The position numbers and the translations under genes were made by a program. The notes beneath the pieces are model-generated. The model did not search any database and was not told the DNA's origin. It saw only the letters and a list, made by a program, of their open reading frames with translations. A DNA stretch of 62,188 bases from Streptomyces lincolnensis (lineage in GTDB: Bacteria; Actinomycetota; Actinomycetes; Streptomycetales; Streptomycetaceae), in the NCBI RefSeq assembly GCF_021173675.1, contig NZ_JAIHON010000028.1:1-62188 (forward strand), given 5' to 3'. Of this stretch, positions 40,874 to 50,060 are shown piece by piece. The stretch's first letter is position 1. Every line of letters starts with the position of its first letter.

Positions 40874-42184
40874 ATGACACAACGTCGGAACGAGCCCGAG
40901 AGCGGGAGCGGGAGAGCGCCGAGCCGGAGGGCGGTCCTGGCGACGATGGGGGCCCTGCCCATCCTCACCTCCACGGCGTCGGTGGCGAGAGCCTCCGACA
41001 GTGCGGCCGTGACGGTCGCGGCCACGGCGGTCATCGACCCGTCGGCCACGCGGCAGACCATCCGCGGCTTCGGCGGCATGACCCACACGGCCTGGATCGG
41101 CGATCTCACGGCGGCCCAGCGGGACATGGCCTTCGGCACCGGCGACGGTCAGTTGGGGTTCTCCCTCCTCAGGATCCCCGTGCCCGAGGACCGGGCCGCC
41201 TGGAGCCGCGATCTGGCGACGGCGAAGCGCGCGGCCGACCTCGGGGTGGCCGTCATCGCGTCACCGTGGAATCCGCCCGCCTCCATGGTCGAGACCTTCG
41301 TCCGCGGCAGCCAGACCGACGCGCGGCGTCTCAGGTACGACATGTACGGAGCCTACGCCCAGCACCTGAACGACTTCACCACGCACCTGCGGAACAACGG
41401 CGTGAACCTGTACGGCATTTCGGTGCAGAACGAACCCGACTACGCGCACGACTGGACCTGGTGGACCCCCGCCGAAATGCTGCGGTTCCTGCGGGAGAAC
41501 GCCGGCTCGATCGGCACGAGGGTCATCGCGCCGGAGTCCTTCCAGTACCTGAAGAACATGTCGGACCCGATCCTCAACGACCCGGTCGCCCTCGCCAACG
41601 TGGACATCATCGGGGCCCACCTCTACGGCACGTCGTTCGCGAACTTCCCTTATCCCCTCTTCAAGCAGAAGGGCGCGGGCAAGGAGCTCTGGATGACGGA
41701 GGTCTACTACCCCAACAGCTCGGACTCGGCGGATCTCTGGCCGCAGGCGCTCGATGTGGGCGAGCACATGCACCGGGCCATGGTGGACGCCGAGTTCCAG
41801 GCCTACATCTGGTGGTACATCCGGCGCGGCTACGGCCCCATGCGCGAGGACGGCCGGATCAGCAAGCGCGGTGCCGCCATGGCGCACTTCGCCAGGTTCG
41901 TGCGACCGGGATACGTCCGGATCGGGGCGACGGCGAATCCGGCGACGAACGTCTACGTCTCGGCGTATCGCGGCGGTGGCTCCACCGTCGTGGTCGCCGT
42001 CAACAAGGCGGCCGCGGCGGTCAGTCAGCAGTTCACCCTGGCGAACGGCGCCGGATCCAGCGTCGCTTCGTGGCTGACCGACGCGAGCCGGAACGTCGCG
42101 TCCCAGGGTACGACCGGCGTGTCGAACGGCTCCTTCACCGTCACGCTGCCGGCGCGCAGCGCGATGACGTTCGTGATCCGCTGA
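40874..42184 (+). CDS. Secreted GH30 glycoside hydrolase (xylanase-type)
   Basis: The 436-residue protein has a Tat-like signal (PSRRAVLATMGALPILTSTA). The catalytic TIM barrel starts RQTIRGFGGMTHTAWIGDLT and carries the GH30 acid/base Glu in GISVQNEPDYAHDW and the nucleophile Glu in LWMTEVYYPNS. A beta-sandwich with NVYVSAYRGGGSTVVVAVNK follows. It resembles GH30 subfamily 8 endo-xylanases that recognise methylglucuronic acid branches; the exact polysaccharide is inferred. The ATG at 40874 follows AGGAGGAGGA. A CebR box lies upstream and a terminator downstream. Confidence 0.88.
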   Translation: MTQRRNEPESGSGRAPSRRAVLATMGALPILTSTASVARASDSAAVTVAATAVIDPSATRQTIRGFGGMTHTAWIGDLTAAQRDMAFGTGDGQLGFSLLRIPVPEDRAAWSRDLATAKRAADLGVAVIASPWNPPASMVETFVRGSQTDARRLRYDMYGAYAQHLNDFTTHLRNNGVNLYGISVQNEPDYAHDWTWWTPAEMLRFLRENAGSIGTRVIAPESFQYLKNMSDPILNDPVALANVDIIGAHLYGTSFANFPYPLFKQKGAGKELWMTEVYYPNSSDSADLWPQALDVGEHMHRAMVDAEFQAYIWWYIRRGYGPMREDGRISKRGAAMAHFARFVRPGYVRIGATANPATNVYVSAYRGGGSTVVVAVNKAAAAVSQQFTLANGAGSSVASWLTDASRNVASQGTTGVSNGSFTVTLPARSAMTFVIR

Positions 42185-42196
42185 ACCGGACGTACG

Positions 42197-42228
42197 CGAC
42201 GCCCCGGGGCTCATGCCCCGGGGCGTCG
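42197..42228. terminator. Terminator between the xylanase and acyl-CoA dehydrogenase genes
   Basis: A perfect 14-bp stem CGACGCCCCGGGGC / GCCCCGGGGCGTCG with a TCAT loop lies between two convergent genes. Confidence 0.88.
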
Positions 42229-42266
42229 ACCGGTACGGTCCGCCGACAGTGGATCGGCGCCGTTCC

Positions 42267-43472
42267 TCACACGAACGCGCTCTGTCCGGTGATCGACTTG
42301 CCCACGATCAGGGTGTTCATCTCGCGGGTGCCCTCGAAGGAGTAGATCGCCTCGGCGTCGGCGAAGAACCGGAAGATGTCGTGGTCCAGGAGGATGCCGT
42401 TGCCGCCGAAGATCTCCCGGCTCCAGGCCACGACCTCCCGCATCCGCGAGGTCACGAACGCCTTGGCCAGGGAGGAGTGTTCGTCGCGGAAGATCCCGGC
42501 GTCCTGGAGCCGGGCGAGCTGTACGAGCATGGCCCAGGAGGCGGTGACATTGCCGAGGCTCTTGACCAGGAGGTCCTGCACGAGCTGGAAGCCACCGATG
42601 GGGCGGCCGAACTGCTCACGCTCACGGGCGTAGTCCAGGGCCAGTTCGTAGGCCCCGACCATGACGCCGAGCGCCTGCCAGGCCACCCCGGCGCGGGTCG
42701 CGCGCAGGATCTCGGCGACGTCGCGGAAGGAGTTGATGCGCTGGAGACGGTTGGCCTCCGGGACCCGGACGTCGGTCAGGGTGATCTCGGCGTTCTCGAC
42801 GATGCGGAAGGCGACCTTGTTCTGGATCTTCTCCGGCGCGAATCCCGGGGTGCCCTTCTCGACGACGAATCCCTTGACGTGGTTGTCGTCGACGTCCCGC
42901 GCCCATACGACGACGTAGTCGGCGAAGGTGGCGTTGCCGATCCACTTCTTCGCGCCGTTCAGGATCCAGCCGTCGCCCTCGCGGCGGGCGGTGGTGCGCA
43001 TGCCGCCGGCGACGTCGGAGCCGCCGAGGGGCTCGGTCATCGCGAAGGCGCCGATCTTGTCCATCGCGGCCATCGCCGGCAGCCAGCGGTCGCGCTGTTC
43101 CTGGCCCCCGCCGGAGTGGACGGAGTACATCGCCAGGCCGTTGTGGACGCCGAAGAAGGTCGACACCGAGGCGTCGGTGCGGGCCATCTCCAGGGCGAGC
43201 ATGCCGGACAGGAGGTTGCTCACGGCGGGCTTGTGCTCGCCGTAGCCCTCGTAGGGCAGGCCGGCCAGGCCGCTGTCGCGGAACAGGCCGATGAGCTCCC
43301 GGGGGAACTCGCCCTTGGCCCAGTTGTCGCTCACCAGCGGCTTGACCTGGTCGCGCATGAGGGCGCGGGCCTTGAGGAGGATCTTGCGCTCCTCGTCCGG
43401 GAGCAGCGACTCGTAGTGGTAGAAGTCGGCGGTCAGTTCGTCGGCGAGGGGGCCGATCGTCGGGGTGGTCAT
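42267..43472 (-). CDS. Acyl-CoA dehydrogenase
   Basis: The 401-residue protein has the acyl-CoA dehydrogenase N-domain, the FAD-binding AMTEPLGGSDVAGGMRTTAR motif, the KKWIGNATFADYVVVWARD middle strand and a C-terminal catalytic Glu in IYSFEGTREMNTLIVG. The position of that Glu and the overall sequence place it near glutaryl-CoA and branched-chain dehydrogenases. It oxidises an acyl-CoA to the 2,3-enoyl form. Only one base separates its ATG from the upstream gene's stop, so it is the last gene of a tight five-gene operon. Confidence 0.92.
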   Translation of the reverse strand: MTTPTIGPLADELTADFYHYESLLPDEERKILLKARALMRDQVKPLVSDNWAKGEFPRELIGLFRDSGLAGLPYEGYGEHKPAVSNLLSGMLALEMARTDASVSTFFGVHNGLAMYSVHSGGGQEQRDRWLPAMAAMDKIGAFAMTEPLGGSDVAGGMRTTARREGDGWILNGAKKWIGNATFADYVVVWARDVDDNHVKGFVVEKGTPGFAPEKIQNKVAFRIVENAEITLTDVRVPEANRLQRINSFRDVAEILRATRAGVAWQALGVMVGAYELALDYAREREQFGRPIGGFQLVQDLLVKSLGNVTASWAMLVQLARLQDAGIFRDEHSSLAKAFVTSRMREVVAWSREIFGGNGILLDHDIFRFFADAEAIYSFEGTREMNTLIVGKSITGQSAFV

Positions 43473-43473
43473 C

Positions 43474-44460
43474 TCAGTTCTCCTCCTTTGCGTGGTCCGT
43501 GCCGGTCGCGCGGTCCAGCGCGTCCAGAACGGCCAGTTGCTTGCGGTCGCGCGTCTCGGTGAGTTCCGAGTACGTGGAGGAGCCGTAAGCCTTCTCCACG
43601 GCTTCGATGAGCCGTTCCTGTTGGGCGGGGGTCTGTGCGGGGCGGCCGGGGCCGTCTTCCAGGGCCTGCATCGAGGCGCCGATGTGTGCGACCAGGTGCC
43701 GGTAGCCGCCGGGGCCCCCGCCCAGATGGGAGCCGAGGAACGGGCCGACCGTGGCCCAGCGCGGGCCCAGCGAGTTGGTCACGACCCGGTCGAGGTCCTC
43801 GGGGGTGACCACGCCCTCCTCGACGAGGTGGACGGCCTCGCGGCTGAGCGCGTTCTGCAGGCGGTTGCCGACGAACCCGGGGATCTCCTTGCGTTCGACG
43901 ACCGGGGTGCGGCCCACCGAGGTGTAGAAGTCCAGCGCGGCCTGTACAGCGTCCTCGCCGGTGCGTTCGCCGGGGACGACCTCGACCAGGGGCAGCAGGT
44001 GCGGGGGGTTGAAGGGGTGGCCGATCAGGACGCGGGCGGCATCCTCGTCGGACAGGTCACCCGTGAAGGCCGTGGCGGGGATCGCGGACGAGGAGCTGAG
44101 CAGCAGCGCGTGTGCGGGGGCCTCGCGGGCGAGGGTGGCGAACAGGTCCCTCTTGAACTCGACGCGTTCGGGGCCGTTCTCCTGGACGACGTCCGCGTCC
44201 CGGACCGCCTCGGTCAGGTCGGCCGCCGGGTGCACCAGGTCTGCGAGGCCGCTCACGTCCAGGCCGCGGGCGGCCAAGTGCGGGGCGTACTGCTCCAGGG
44301 CGTCGGAGACCGCCTCGGCGAGGTCCTCGCGCGGGTCGCTCACCCGTACGGTCAGGCCGTGCGCGGCGAACAGGGCCGTCCAGGACAGTCCGATGGTTCC
44401 GGCGCCGATGACGGCGGCCGTCCGGAAGGCGGGGGCGCGGAAGGCGGGGGCGGGGGTCAT
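43474..44460 (-). CDS. 3-hydroxyacyl-CoA dehydrogenase
   Basis: The 328-residue protein has an N-terminal NAD loop AAVIGAGTIGLSWTALFAAH, the catalytic His in LIGHPFNPPHLLPLVEVV and the C-terminal helical domain (VERKEIPGFVGNRLQNALSR). It oxidises 3-hydroxyacyl-CoA to 3-ketoacyl-CoA with NAD. The ATG overlaps the stop of the acetoacetate decarboxylase-like gene by four bases, so the two are coupled. Its narrower substrate may be a hydroxybutyryl-type or carnitine-like acid. Confidence 0.9.
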   Translation of the reverse strand: MTPAPAFRAPAFRTAAVIGAGTIGLSWTALFAAHGLTVRVSDPREDLAEAVSDALEQYAPHLAARGLDVSGLADLVHPAADLTEAVRDADVVQENGPERVEFKRDLFATLAREAPAHALLLSSSSAIPATAFTGDLSDEDAARVLIGHPFNPPHLLPLVEVVPGERTGEDAVQAALDFYTSVGRTPVVERKEIPGFVGNRLQNALSREAVHLVEEGVVTPEDLDRVVTNSLGPRWATVGPFLGSHLGGGPGGYRHLVAHIGASMQALEDGPGRPAQTPAQQERLIEAVEKAYGSSTYSELTETRDRKQLAVLDALDRATGTDHAKEEN

Positions 44461-45212
44461 GACGCGACTCCCTTCAGGTAGTCGTGGACCGGCTCGACGC
44501 CGTTCAGCGTCAGGTCGGTGAGGATGTGGGTGGCGGAGACGACCTCCAGGACCGGCAGGTCCGCCAGCGGGGCGAGGACGTGCGCGAACAGCTGGAGCCG
44601 GGCGGGGCCGGTCCAGGCCTCCTTGACGGTGAGGTCGGTGATGCGGGTGCGGACGAGTTCCTGCACGCGCGGCAGCCCGTCGTAGCCGGGGACGGTCTTC
44701 AGCATGAACGTGGGCACGGAGATCTGCGCCTCGGCCTCGCGCCGGTCCAGCTCGTGGTGCTTGTAGCCCATGGTGGCGGTGGCGACCCGTAGTGAGCCGT
44801 GATCGAGGGTGCCGACGAGCGCGCCGGAGTCCACGTACAGCGACGGGGAGCCGATGACCTTCGGGTAGGCGGCGACCTCGCGGCCGGAGGCGGTCGCCGG
44901 GAAGTTGTCGAGGTACATGGCGTGCAGGTATTCGCCGTGCTCGCCGTCGAAGCGGACGGGGATCGCCTGGCCGGCCTCGGTGTAGGGGCCGTAGCCGCTG
45001 ACGTCGCCCATCTTCATGACCTCGAACCGGACCAGCGGCTCGTCGATCCGCAGCGGTTCGGGGACGACGGCCCGCAGCGCGTCGGGGTCGGTGCGGTAGA
45101 CGACGTTGAGGTACTCGCGGTCGGTGAACCGGGGGGCCGTCGGCGCGAACGCCGGGCTGGTGAGCGGAGTGGTCAGGTGCTGTCGCACGTCCTCGGCACG
45201 CATGCCGCTCAC
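44457..45212 (-). CDS. Acetoacetate decarboxylase-like protein
   Basis: The 251-residue protein has the family's Schiff-base lysine in VAAYPKVIGSPSLY and the surrounding strands (EYLHAMYLDNFPATASGREV). Acetoacetate decarboxylases convert 3-keto acids to ketones and CO2. In an operon with acyl-CoA enzymes it may act on a 3-ketoacid freed from CoA. The GTG start at 45212 overlaps the stop of the enoyl-CoA hydratase gene (GTGA). An ATG at 45203 is the alternative start. Confidence 0.87.
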   Translation of the reverse strand: MSGMRAEDVRQHLTTPLTSPAFAPTAPRFTDREYLNVVYRTDPDALRAVVPEPLRIDEPLVRFEVMKMGDVSGYGPYTEAGQAIPVRFDGEHGEYLHAMYLDNFPATASGREVAAYPKVIGSPSLYVDSGALVGTLDHGSLRVATATMGYKHHELDRREAEAQISVPTFMLKTVPGYDGLPRVQELVRTRITDLTVKEAWTGPARLQLFAHVLAPLADLPVLEVVSATHILTDLTLNGVEPVHDYLKGVAS

Positions 45213-45985
45213 CGTCCCGTCCAGCGCGGCGGGCGGCGCTCGGCGAAGGCGGTCATGCCCTCGCGTACGTCGTCCGAGGCCATCAGGGTCTTCATGGCGC
45301 CGCGCTGGAAGGCGAAGGCCTCGGCGTCGGGGGTGCCGTCGGCGGCGCGGACGACCCGCTTGACGGCGGCCAGTGCGAGGGGGGCGTTGTCCGCGAGCCG
45401 TTCGGCGAACCGGAGGGCCTCGGCGACGGCCTGCCCCTTGGCGACGACCCGGTTGGCCAGGCCTAGTTCGCCGGCGCGGCGGCCGTCGACGGGCTCGCCC
45501 GTCAGGAGCAGTTCCATGGCCAGGTGGTGCGGGATGCGCTTGGGCAGCCGGATCACGCCGCCGCCCGCGGCGATCAGGCCGCGCCTGACCTCGGGCAGGC
45601 CGAACCGGGCGTCCTCGGCGGCGACGATCAGGTCGCAGGCCAGGGCGAGTTCGAAGCCCCCGCCCATGGCGAAGCCCTCCACGGCGGCGATCAGGGGCTT
45701 GGTGGGCTCGGCCTCGGTCAGGCCGCCGAAACCGCGGCCCTCGATCTCGGGCGACTCGCCGCGCAGGGCGGCCTTGAGGTCCATGCCGGCGCTGAACGTA
45801 CCGCCCTCGCCGGTCAGGACGCCGGCCCGCGCGGTGGGGTCGGCCTCCAACTCGTCGAGAGCGGCGGTCAGTTCGGTGGCGACGGCCGCGTTGACGGCGT
45901 TGCGGGACTCGGGGCGGTCGAGGGTGATGAGGAGGGTGGAGCCGATGCGTTCGGTGCGGACGACGGGGGTGACAGGGGTGCTCAT
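45209..45985 (-). CDS. Enoyl-CoA hydratase/isomerase
   Basis: The 258-residue crotonase-fold protein has the two oxyanion-hole motifs: GGTFSAGMDLKA (residues about 62-73) and VEGFAMGGGFELALACD. The second catalytic region includes GLPEVRRGLIAAGGGVIRLP. It hydrates 2-enoyl-CoA or isomerises its double bond. The ATG at 45985 follows AGGAGAC-like bases. It lies 44 bp after the CoA-transferase gene and overlaps the next gene, so it is the second gene of the catabolic operon. Confidence 0.9.
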   Translation of the reverse strand: MSTPVTPVVRTERIGSTLLITLDRPESRNAVNAAVATELTAALDELEADPTARAGVLTGEGGTFSAGMDLKAALRGESPEIEGRGFGGLTEAEPTKPLIAAVEGFAMGGGFELALACDLIVAAEDARFGLPEVRRGLIAAGGGVIRLPKRIPHHLAMELLLTGEPVDGRRAGELGLANRVVAKGQAVAEALRFAERLADNAPLALAAVKRVVRAADGTPDAEAFAFQRGAMKTLMASDDVREGMTAFAERRPPRWTGR

Positions 45986-46028
45986 GGGGGGTCTCCTGTG
46001 CCGGTCAGCGGATGGGGGGCCTGGCTGG

Positions 46029-47195
46029 TCAGCGGGTGGCTGAGAGTTCGGCGAGGATGTCCTCGGTGTCCTGGCCCGCGACCGGGGCCAGACAGCGGAT
46101 CGAGCCGGGGGTGGCGGAGAAGCGCACCGGGATGCCGATGGTGCGGACCGTCCCTTCGGTGGGGTGCTCGACGCTGTCCAGCAGGTGGCCGTCCTGGACG
46201 TACGGGTCTTCGTGGGCGCGGTCCAGCTCCAGTACCGGGGCCATCGGGATGCTGTGCTTGGCGCACACCTCCGCCCACTCCTCGGTGGTGAGCTCCGGGG
46301 CGCACGCGGCGACCAGCTCGGCCAGGTCCTCGTGGTCGACGCCGTCGATGGTCTCCCCGGCCACACGCGGGTCCTCGGCGAGGTCCGGGCGTCCGGCGGC
46401 GGTGAAGAAGTCCCGGTAGTTCCGCGGGTTGTAGGGGATGACGCAGGCCAGACCGTCCTTGGTGCGCACCGCCTTGTGCCCCTTGAGCATCGACAGGTGG
46501 AAGCCGGTGGGGCCCATCTCGGGCACGTAGGTGTGGCCCGCCAGGTGTTCGACCATGTTGAACGCGATCATCGTGTCCGTCATCGGGATCTCGACGAGCT
46601 GTCCCCGGCCGGTCCTGTCGCGGTGCAGCAGGGCGGCGAGGACGCTGTAGGCGATGGTCAGGGAGGAGACCTTGTCGGCGATGATCGTCGGCAGGTAGAC
46701 GGGCTCGCCCAGTGCCCGGTCGGCGATGTCGACCAGGCCGGACGCCGCTTGCACGCTCTCGTCGTAGGCGGCGTCGCCGGCCCGGTCCGAGTCGCTGCGG
46801 AAGCCCTGGGCGTGCGCGTAGACGAGGCCGGGGCTGCGGGTGGCGATGTCGTCGTAGGACAGACCGAGGCGGTGCAGGGCGCCGGGCCGCATGTTGGTGA
46901 TCAGCACGTCCGCGGTGTCGATCAGCCGGAGCGCCCGCTCGCGGTCCGTGTCGTCCTTGAGGTTGAGGGAGACGCTGCGCTTGTTGCGGTTGACGTTGAG
47001 GTTCAGCGGGGTCATGCCCGGGGTGGTGCGGTACTGGCCGGCGCGGACCGTGTCGGAGGGCGATTCGATCTTGATCACGTCGGCGCCGAGGTCTCCGAGG
47101 ATCTGGGCGGCGTAGGGGCCCATCACCACGGTCGACAGGTCGATCACGCGGATGCCCGCCAGGGGGCCGGTGACGGTGTCTTCGAGGTCCGTCAT
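46029..47195 (-). CDS. CaiB/BaiF-family (class III) CoA-transferase
   Basis: The 388-residue protein starts with the family's PLAGIRVIDLSTVVMGPYAA and has the active-site Asp region DVLITNMRPGALHRLGLSYD and the YAHAQGFRSDSDRAGDAAYD stretch. Class III enzymes transfer CoA between acyl groups and typically activate carboxylates such as carnitine, formate or bile acids. As the first gene of the operon it probably loads the substrate with CoA. A 39-bp palindrome lies 98 bp upstream, shared with the end of the LysR gene. Confidence 0.9.
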   Translation of the reverse strand: MTDLEDTVTGPLAGIRVIDLSTVVMGPYAAQILGDLGADVIKIESPSDTVRAGQYRTTPGMTPLNLNVNRNKRSVSLNLKDDTDRERALRLIDTADVLITNMRPGALHRLGLSYDDIATRSPGLVYAHAQGFRSDSDRAGDAAYDESVQAASGLVDIADRALGEPVYLPTIIADKVSSLTIAYSVLAALLHRDRTGRGQLVEIPMTDTMIAFNMVEHLAGHTYVPEMGPTGFHLSMLKGHKAVRTKDGLACVIPYNPRNYRDFFTAAGRPDLAEDPRVAGETIDGVDHEDLAELVAACAPELTTEEWAEVCAKHSIPMAPVLELDRAHEDPYVQDGHLLDSVEHPTEGTVRTIGIPVRFSATPGSIRCLAPVAGQDTEDILAELSATR

Positions 47196-47292
47196 GGTTT
47201 TTCCTCACTTCTCGCTTCACGACTTCCGTGCATCTGGCAACCAAGTTACAGCGGAAAGCGCGTGAGGCGAAGCCGAGGAAATGACCGAATGG

Positions 47293-47331
47293 CGAAAAGC
47301 GGTATGACCGCAGCGGTCATACCGCTTTTCG
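47293..47331. terminator. 39-bp perfect palindrome between LysR and the CoA-transferase gene
   Basis: CGAAAAGCGGTATGACCGC (47293-47311), a central A, then the exact complement to 47331. On the minus strand the stem is followed by TTTTCG, so it can terminate the LysR gene 18 bp past its stop. Because it also precedes the operon promoter region, it might double as a binding site. Confidence 0.8.
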
Positions 47332-47348
47332 AAGGGGATTTCCTGCGT

Positions 47349-48260
47349 TTATGAACGGAGCGGTTCGGCGAACACCTCGCGGACTGCTGTCACGAGTTCT
47401 TGCAGGTCACCGCCCTCACCGCGATCCTTGCGCCAGAGCAGTCCGGTCTCCATCTGGGGATTGAAATCGGAGAACGGAAGGAGGGTGACATTGTCGAGAT
47501 GGAAATTATTGACCGGACTCTTGTGATCCAGCATGGAAATGGAGAAAGCCAGCCCGCTGGACACTATCTCGGAGATTCCATCGAATGTGGTACTGCTGAT
47601 TTCGATGCGCTTTTTGATACCGAGTTCGTTCAGCTGTTGTTCGAGCCCACGGAAGTACGCGGTGGTCACTCCCAGGGGGGAGACCACGTAGGAGAGCTCG
47701 GCCAGTTCCGTCAGGGCGACGGACTCGCGCCCGGCGAACCGGTCCCGGGGAACGACCGCGCCGAGCCGTTCGGACATCACCGGCAGCAGTTCCAGCGCGG
47801 GGTCGCCACCTGCCGGGAGACGGGCCAGGGTCAGCGCGAGCCTGCCGTCGCAGACGGCATCGACGAGACGGTCGTTGCCGCCCGGCCAGCGCTTGATCTC
47901 GAACCGCTCTCCGACCCGCTCGGCCAGGGCGTCCATCCGCTCCCGCAGATCCGGATGGATGCCGCTGGGCACACCGACCAGCAGGGTGGTCCGCTGCGGC
48001 CGGGCCGTCTCGTCCAGCCGCCACCGGATGGAGTCGACCTGTTCCAGTACGCCTCGCGCGATCGGCAGCAGTGCGGTGCCGGCCTGTGTGAGGGCCACAT
48101 GGTGGGTGTCGCGGTCGAAGAGGCGGTGCCCGAGTTCCTTTTCGAGGTCCTTGATCCGTCTGCTCAACGGGGAGGCCGCCATGTGCAGCTTGCGGGCCGC
48201 GGTGGAGAAGTTCAGTTCCTGGGCGACAGCGACGAAGTAACGCAGATGCAGGAGTTCCAC
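47349..48260 (-). CDS. LysR-family regulator
   Basis: The 303-residue protein has the N-terminal LysR winged helix (LHLRYFVAVAQELNFSTAAR KLHMAASPLSRRIKDLEKEL) and a periplasmic-binding-like effector domain (VGVPSGIHPDLRERMDALAE). It precedes the CoA-transferase operon on the same strand and is the obvious candidate to control it, probably responding to a CoA ester or its acid. The GTG at 48260 was chosen because the helix-turn-helix starts there; the longer frame runs back into the 3' end of the ArsR-type gene on the same strand. Confidence 0.87.
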   Translation of the reverse strand: MELLHLRYFVAVAQELNFSTAARKLHMAASPLSRRIKDLEKELGHRLFDRDTHHVALTQAGTALLPIARGVLEQVDSIRWRLDETARPQRTTLLVGVPSGIHPDLRERMDALAERVGERFEIKRWPGGNDRLVDAVCDGRLALTLARLPAGGDPALELLPVMSERLGAVVPRDRFAGRESVALTELAELSYVVSPLGVTTAYFRGLEQQLNELGIKKRIEISSTTFDGISEIVSSGLAFSISMLDHKSPVNNFHLDNVTLLPFSDFNPQMETGLLWRKDRGEGGDLQELVTAVREVFAEPLRS

Positions 48261-48357
48261 GGTGCCACCGTAGAGGGCCACGCGAAGGGCGTGATCAAGG
48301 GCCTCGACGGAGCGTCCGAGTATGCCCGCCTGCCGTTGTCCGTCCGGGCCGCCGTCA

Positions 48358-49428
48358 TCACGCTCGCGGGCGCGGCGGATCGGAGGGTGGGGTGGGCGCA
48401 GGGACGGAGGCGGGGGCGGAGACAGGGCGCAGGATGGCGCGGGCCCGAGCGGTGTGACGGTAGTGCACGTGCCGTCCGGCGCGTTGGCGTTGGACCAGGT
48501 CGGCGGCCAGGAGGCGGGAGAGGTGGAAGGAGACCGTCGCCGGTGCGAGGTGGTGCAGCGCGGCCAGCGCCGCGGTGGTGCGCGGCTCGGCCAGGCTGTG
48601 CAGGATCGCCAGCCGGGTCGCGCCGAGGACCGGGGCGATCTGGGCAACGGCGTCGCCCGAGGCGGCGATCGGGATGGCGAGTTGGGCTTCGCCGGGGCGA
48701 AGAGGTGCGTGCAGGCCGACGCGGTCCAGGAAGAGGGTGGGGATGAGGGTGACCGGGTGCTCCCCGCCCACCTCCCCGTCGAAGCCGGAGGCGACTTTCA
48801 GGGCACCTTCCTGCCAGCGCAGGGAGGAGTGCAGGGCCGCCAGGGCGTTGCCGAGCCCTTCACGGGCCGCGACCGCGCCGTGCCGTTCCACGAATCCCTC
48901 GAAGCCCGCGGTGATCTGCGGCCAGTGCGGTGCCATCGCCTTCGACCAGAGCCAGTGCAGTTCGCTCGCGAGCCGCTCCCTCAGGTCGCTCTCACCGACC
49001 TCGATACGGGACCGCACCTGTTCGTCAGCGGGGGCGAGCTCTCCGTCCCGCAGCCATGGGCAGCGGCTGCTGCGTGCCTGTCCTCCGGTGAGGAAGGCGG
49101 TGAACTGGGTGCCCACCGTGCCGGTTGGTGTCGTGGCGACGGCGTGCAACTGGTCCTCGACCGTCGGCAGGAAGGCACGAGGTGCCGGAGTCAGGAGTTC
49201 CGGCAGGTAGGTGGTGTATCCGCGGGTGACGGCCGCGAGGGTCGGCAGTCGGCCGGAGGACAGCAGTGCCCGGACGTGGCGGTGCCTGCGCGATGCATTG
49301 GGTGCCTCCGAGACGCCGACCAGGGCCGCGGCCAACTCCCCCACGGGCGAGATGGCCCAGCGCAGTCCGGCCAGTCGCCCGGCCGGCATGTGCACGTCGA
49401 TCACGGATTCGCCCCTCCTGAGCATCAC
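48358..49428 (-). CDS. ArsR-type winged-helix regulator with N-terminal DUF5937-like domain
   Basis: Of 356 residues, the first 240 form the DUF5937-type domain found before ArsR helix-turn-helix units in actinomycetes, and 260-330 form the winged helix (LGATRLAILHSLAEPRTTAA LAALHHLAPATVSFHLSRLL). A basic, proline-rich tail follows. It has no metal-binding cysteines, so metal sensing is unlikely. It is divergent from the VOC gene at 49593. Target and ligand are not known. Confidence 0.8.
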   Translation of the reverse strand: MMLRRGESVIDVHMPAGRLAGLRWAISPVGELAAALVGVSEAPNASRRHRHVRALLSSGRLPTLAAVTRGYTTYLPELLTPAPRAFLPTVEDQLHAVATTPTGTVGTQFTAFLTGGQARSSRCPWLRDGELAPADEQVRSRIEVGESDLRERLASELHWLWSKAMAPHWPQITAGFEGFVERHGAVAAREGLGNALAALHSSLRWQEGALKVASGFDGEVGGEHPVTLIPTLFLDRVGLHAPLRPGEAQLAIPIAASGDAVAQIAPVLGATRLAILHSLAEPRTTAALAALHHLAPATVSFHLSRLLAADLVQRQRAGRHVHYRHTARARAILRPVSAPASVPAPTPPSDPPRPRA

Positions 49429-49592
49429 TTCGTCGCGCGGGCCCCTGACAGGCCACGATTCGAGCCTGCTCGAATCAACGCCTGCGACCGCGTCCCGGTT
49501 CCTAGGCTCCAGGGGCCGTAGGCGGTGCGTGTGACACGCCTGCCCGGTTATTCACCTGTTCACCGTTGCATCCGAAGGAAAGGCACCACCTC

Positions 49593-50000
49593 GTGCACCA
49601 GCAGATGATCTTTGTGAACCTCGCCGTTCATGACCTCGACGCATCGAAGAAGTTCTTCGGCGCGCTGGGATTCCGCGCCGACGACCAGTTCAGCGACGAC
49701 ACGACGGCCGCCATTCCTCTCAGCGACACCATCAACGTCATGCTGCACACCCACAAGAAATACGCCGAGTTCACGAAGAAGCAGATCGTCGATTCGAGAA
49801 CGTCGAGCGAGGTGCTCCTCGCCCTGAGCGCCCCCAGCCGCCAGGGCGTCGACGACCTGGTCGACAAGGCGATAGCCGCGGGAGGCTCCCCCACCGGCGA
49901 GCCTCAGGACCACGGCTTCATGTACGGCCGTGCCTTCGACGACCTCGACGGACACACCTGGGAGGTCATGTGGATGGACCCGACAGCAGCACAGGGATGA
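49593..50000 (+). CDS. VOC-family protein
   Basis: The 135-residue protein has the paired VOC modules: FVNLAVHDLDASKKFFGALG at the start and YGRAFDDLDGHTWEVMWMDP at the end, with metal-ligand positions at His and Glu of those strands. It belongs to the lactoylglutathione-lyase-like group that often acts as an isomerase or binds toxins. GTG at 49593, behind GAAGGAAAGG, is preferred over the TTG at 49566. It is divergent from the ArsR-type regulator. Confidence 0.85.
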   Translation: MHQQMIFVNLAVHDLDASKKFFGALGFRADDQFSDDTTAAIPLSDTINVMLHTHKKYAEFTKKQIVDSRTSSEVLLALSAPSRQGVDDLVDKAIAAGGSPTGEPQDHGFMYGRAFDDLDGHTWEVMWMDPTAAQG

Positions 50001-50022
50001 GCCGCTTGCGGCGCTGATCGAA

Positions 50023-50060
50023 GCCCGGCGACCGCGCCTAACCCGACGCGGTCGCCGGGC
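50023..50060 (+). terminator. Terminator of the VOC gene
   Basis: A perfect 14-bp stem GCCCGGCGACCGCG / CGCGGTCGCCGGGC lies 22 bp past the stop. The rest of the 305-bp gap 50001-50305 shows no gene. Confidence 0.87.

Noticed and set aside
49510..49536. TGTCACA on the minus strand upstream of the ArsR-type gene
   Set aside because: The -10 position reads CCTG; it lies outside the island.
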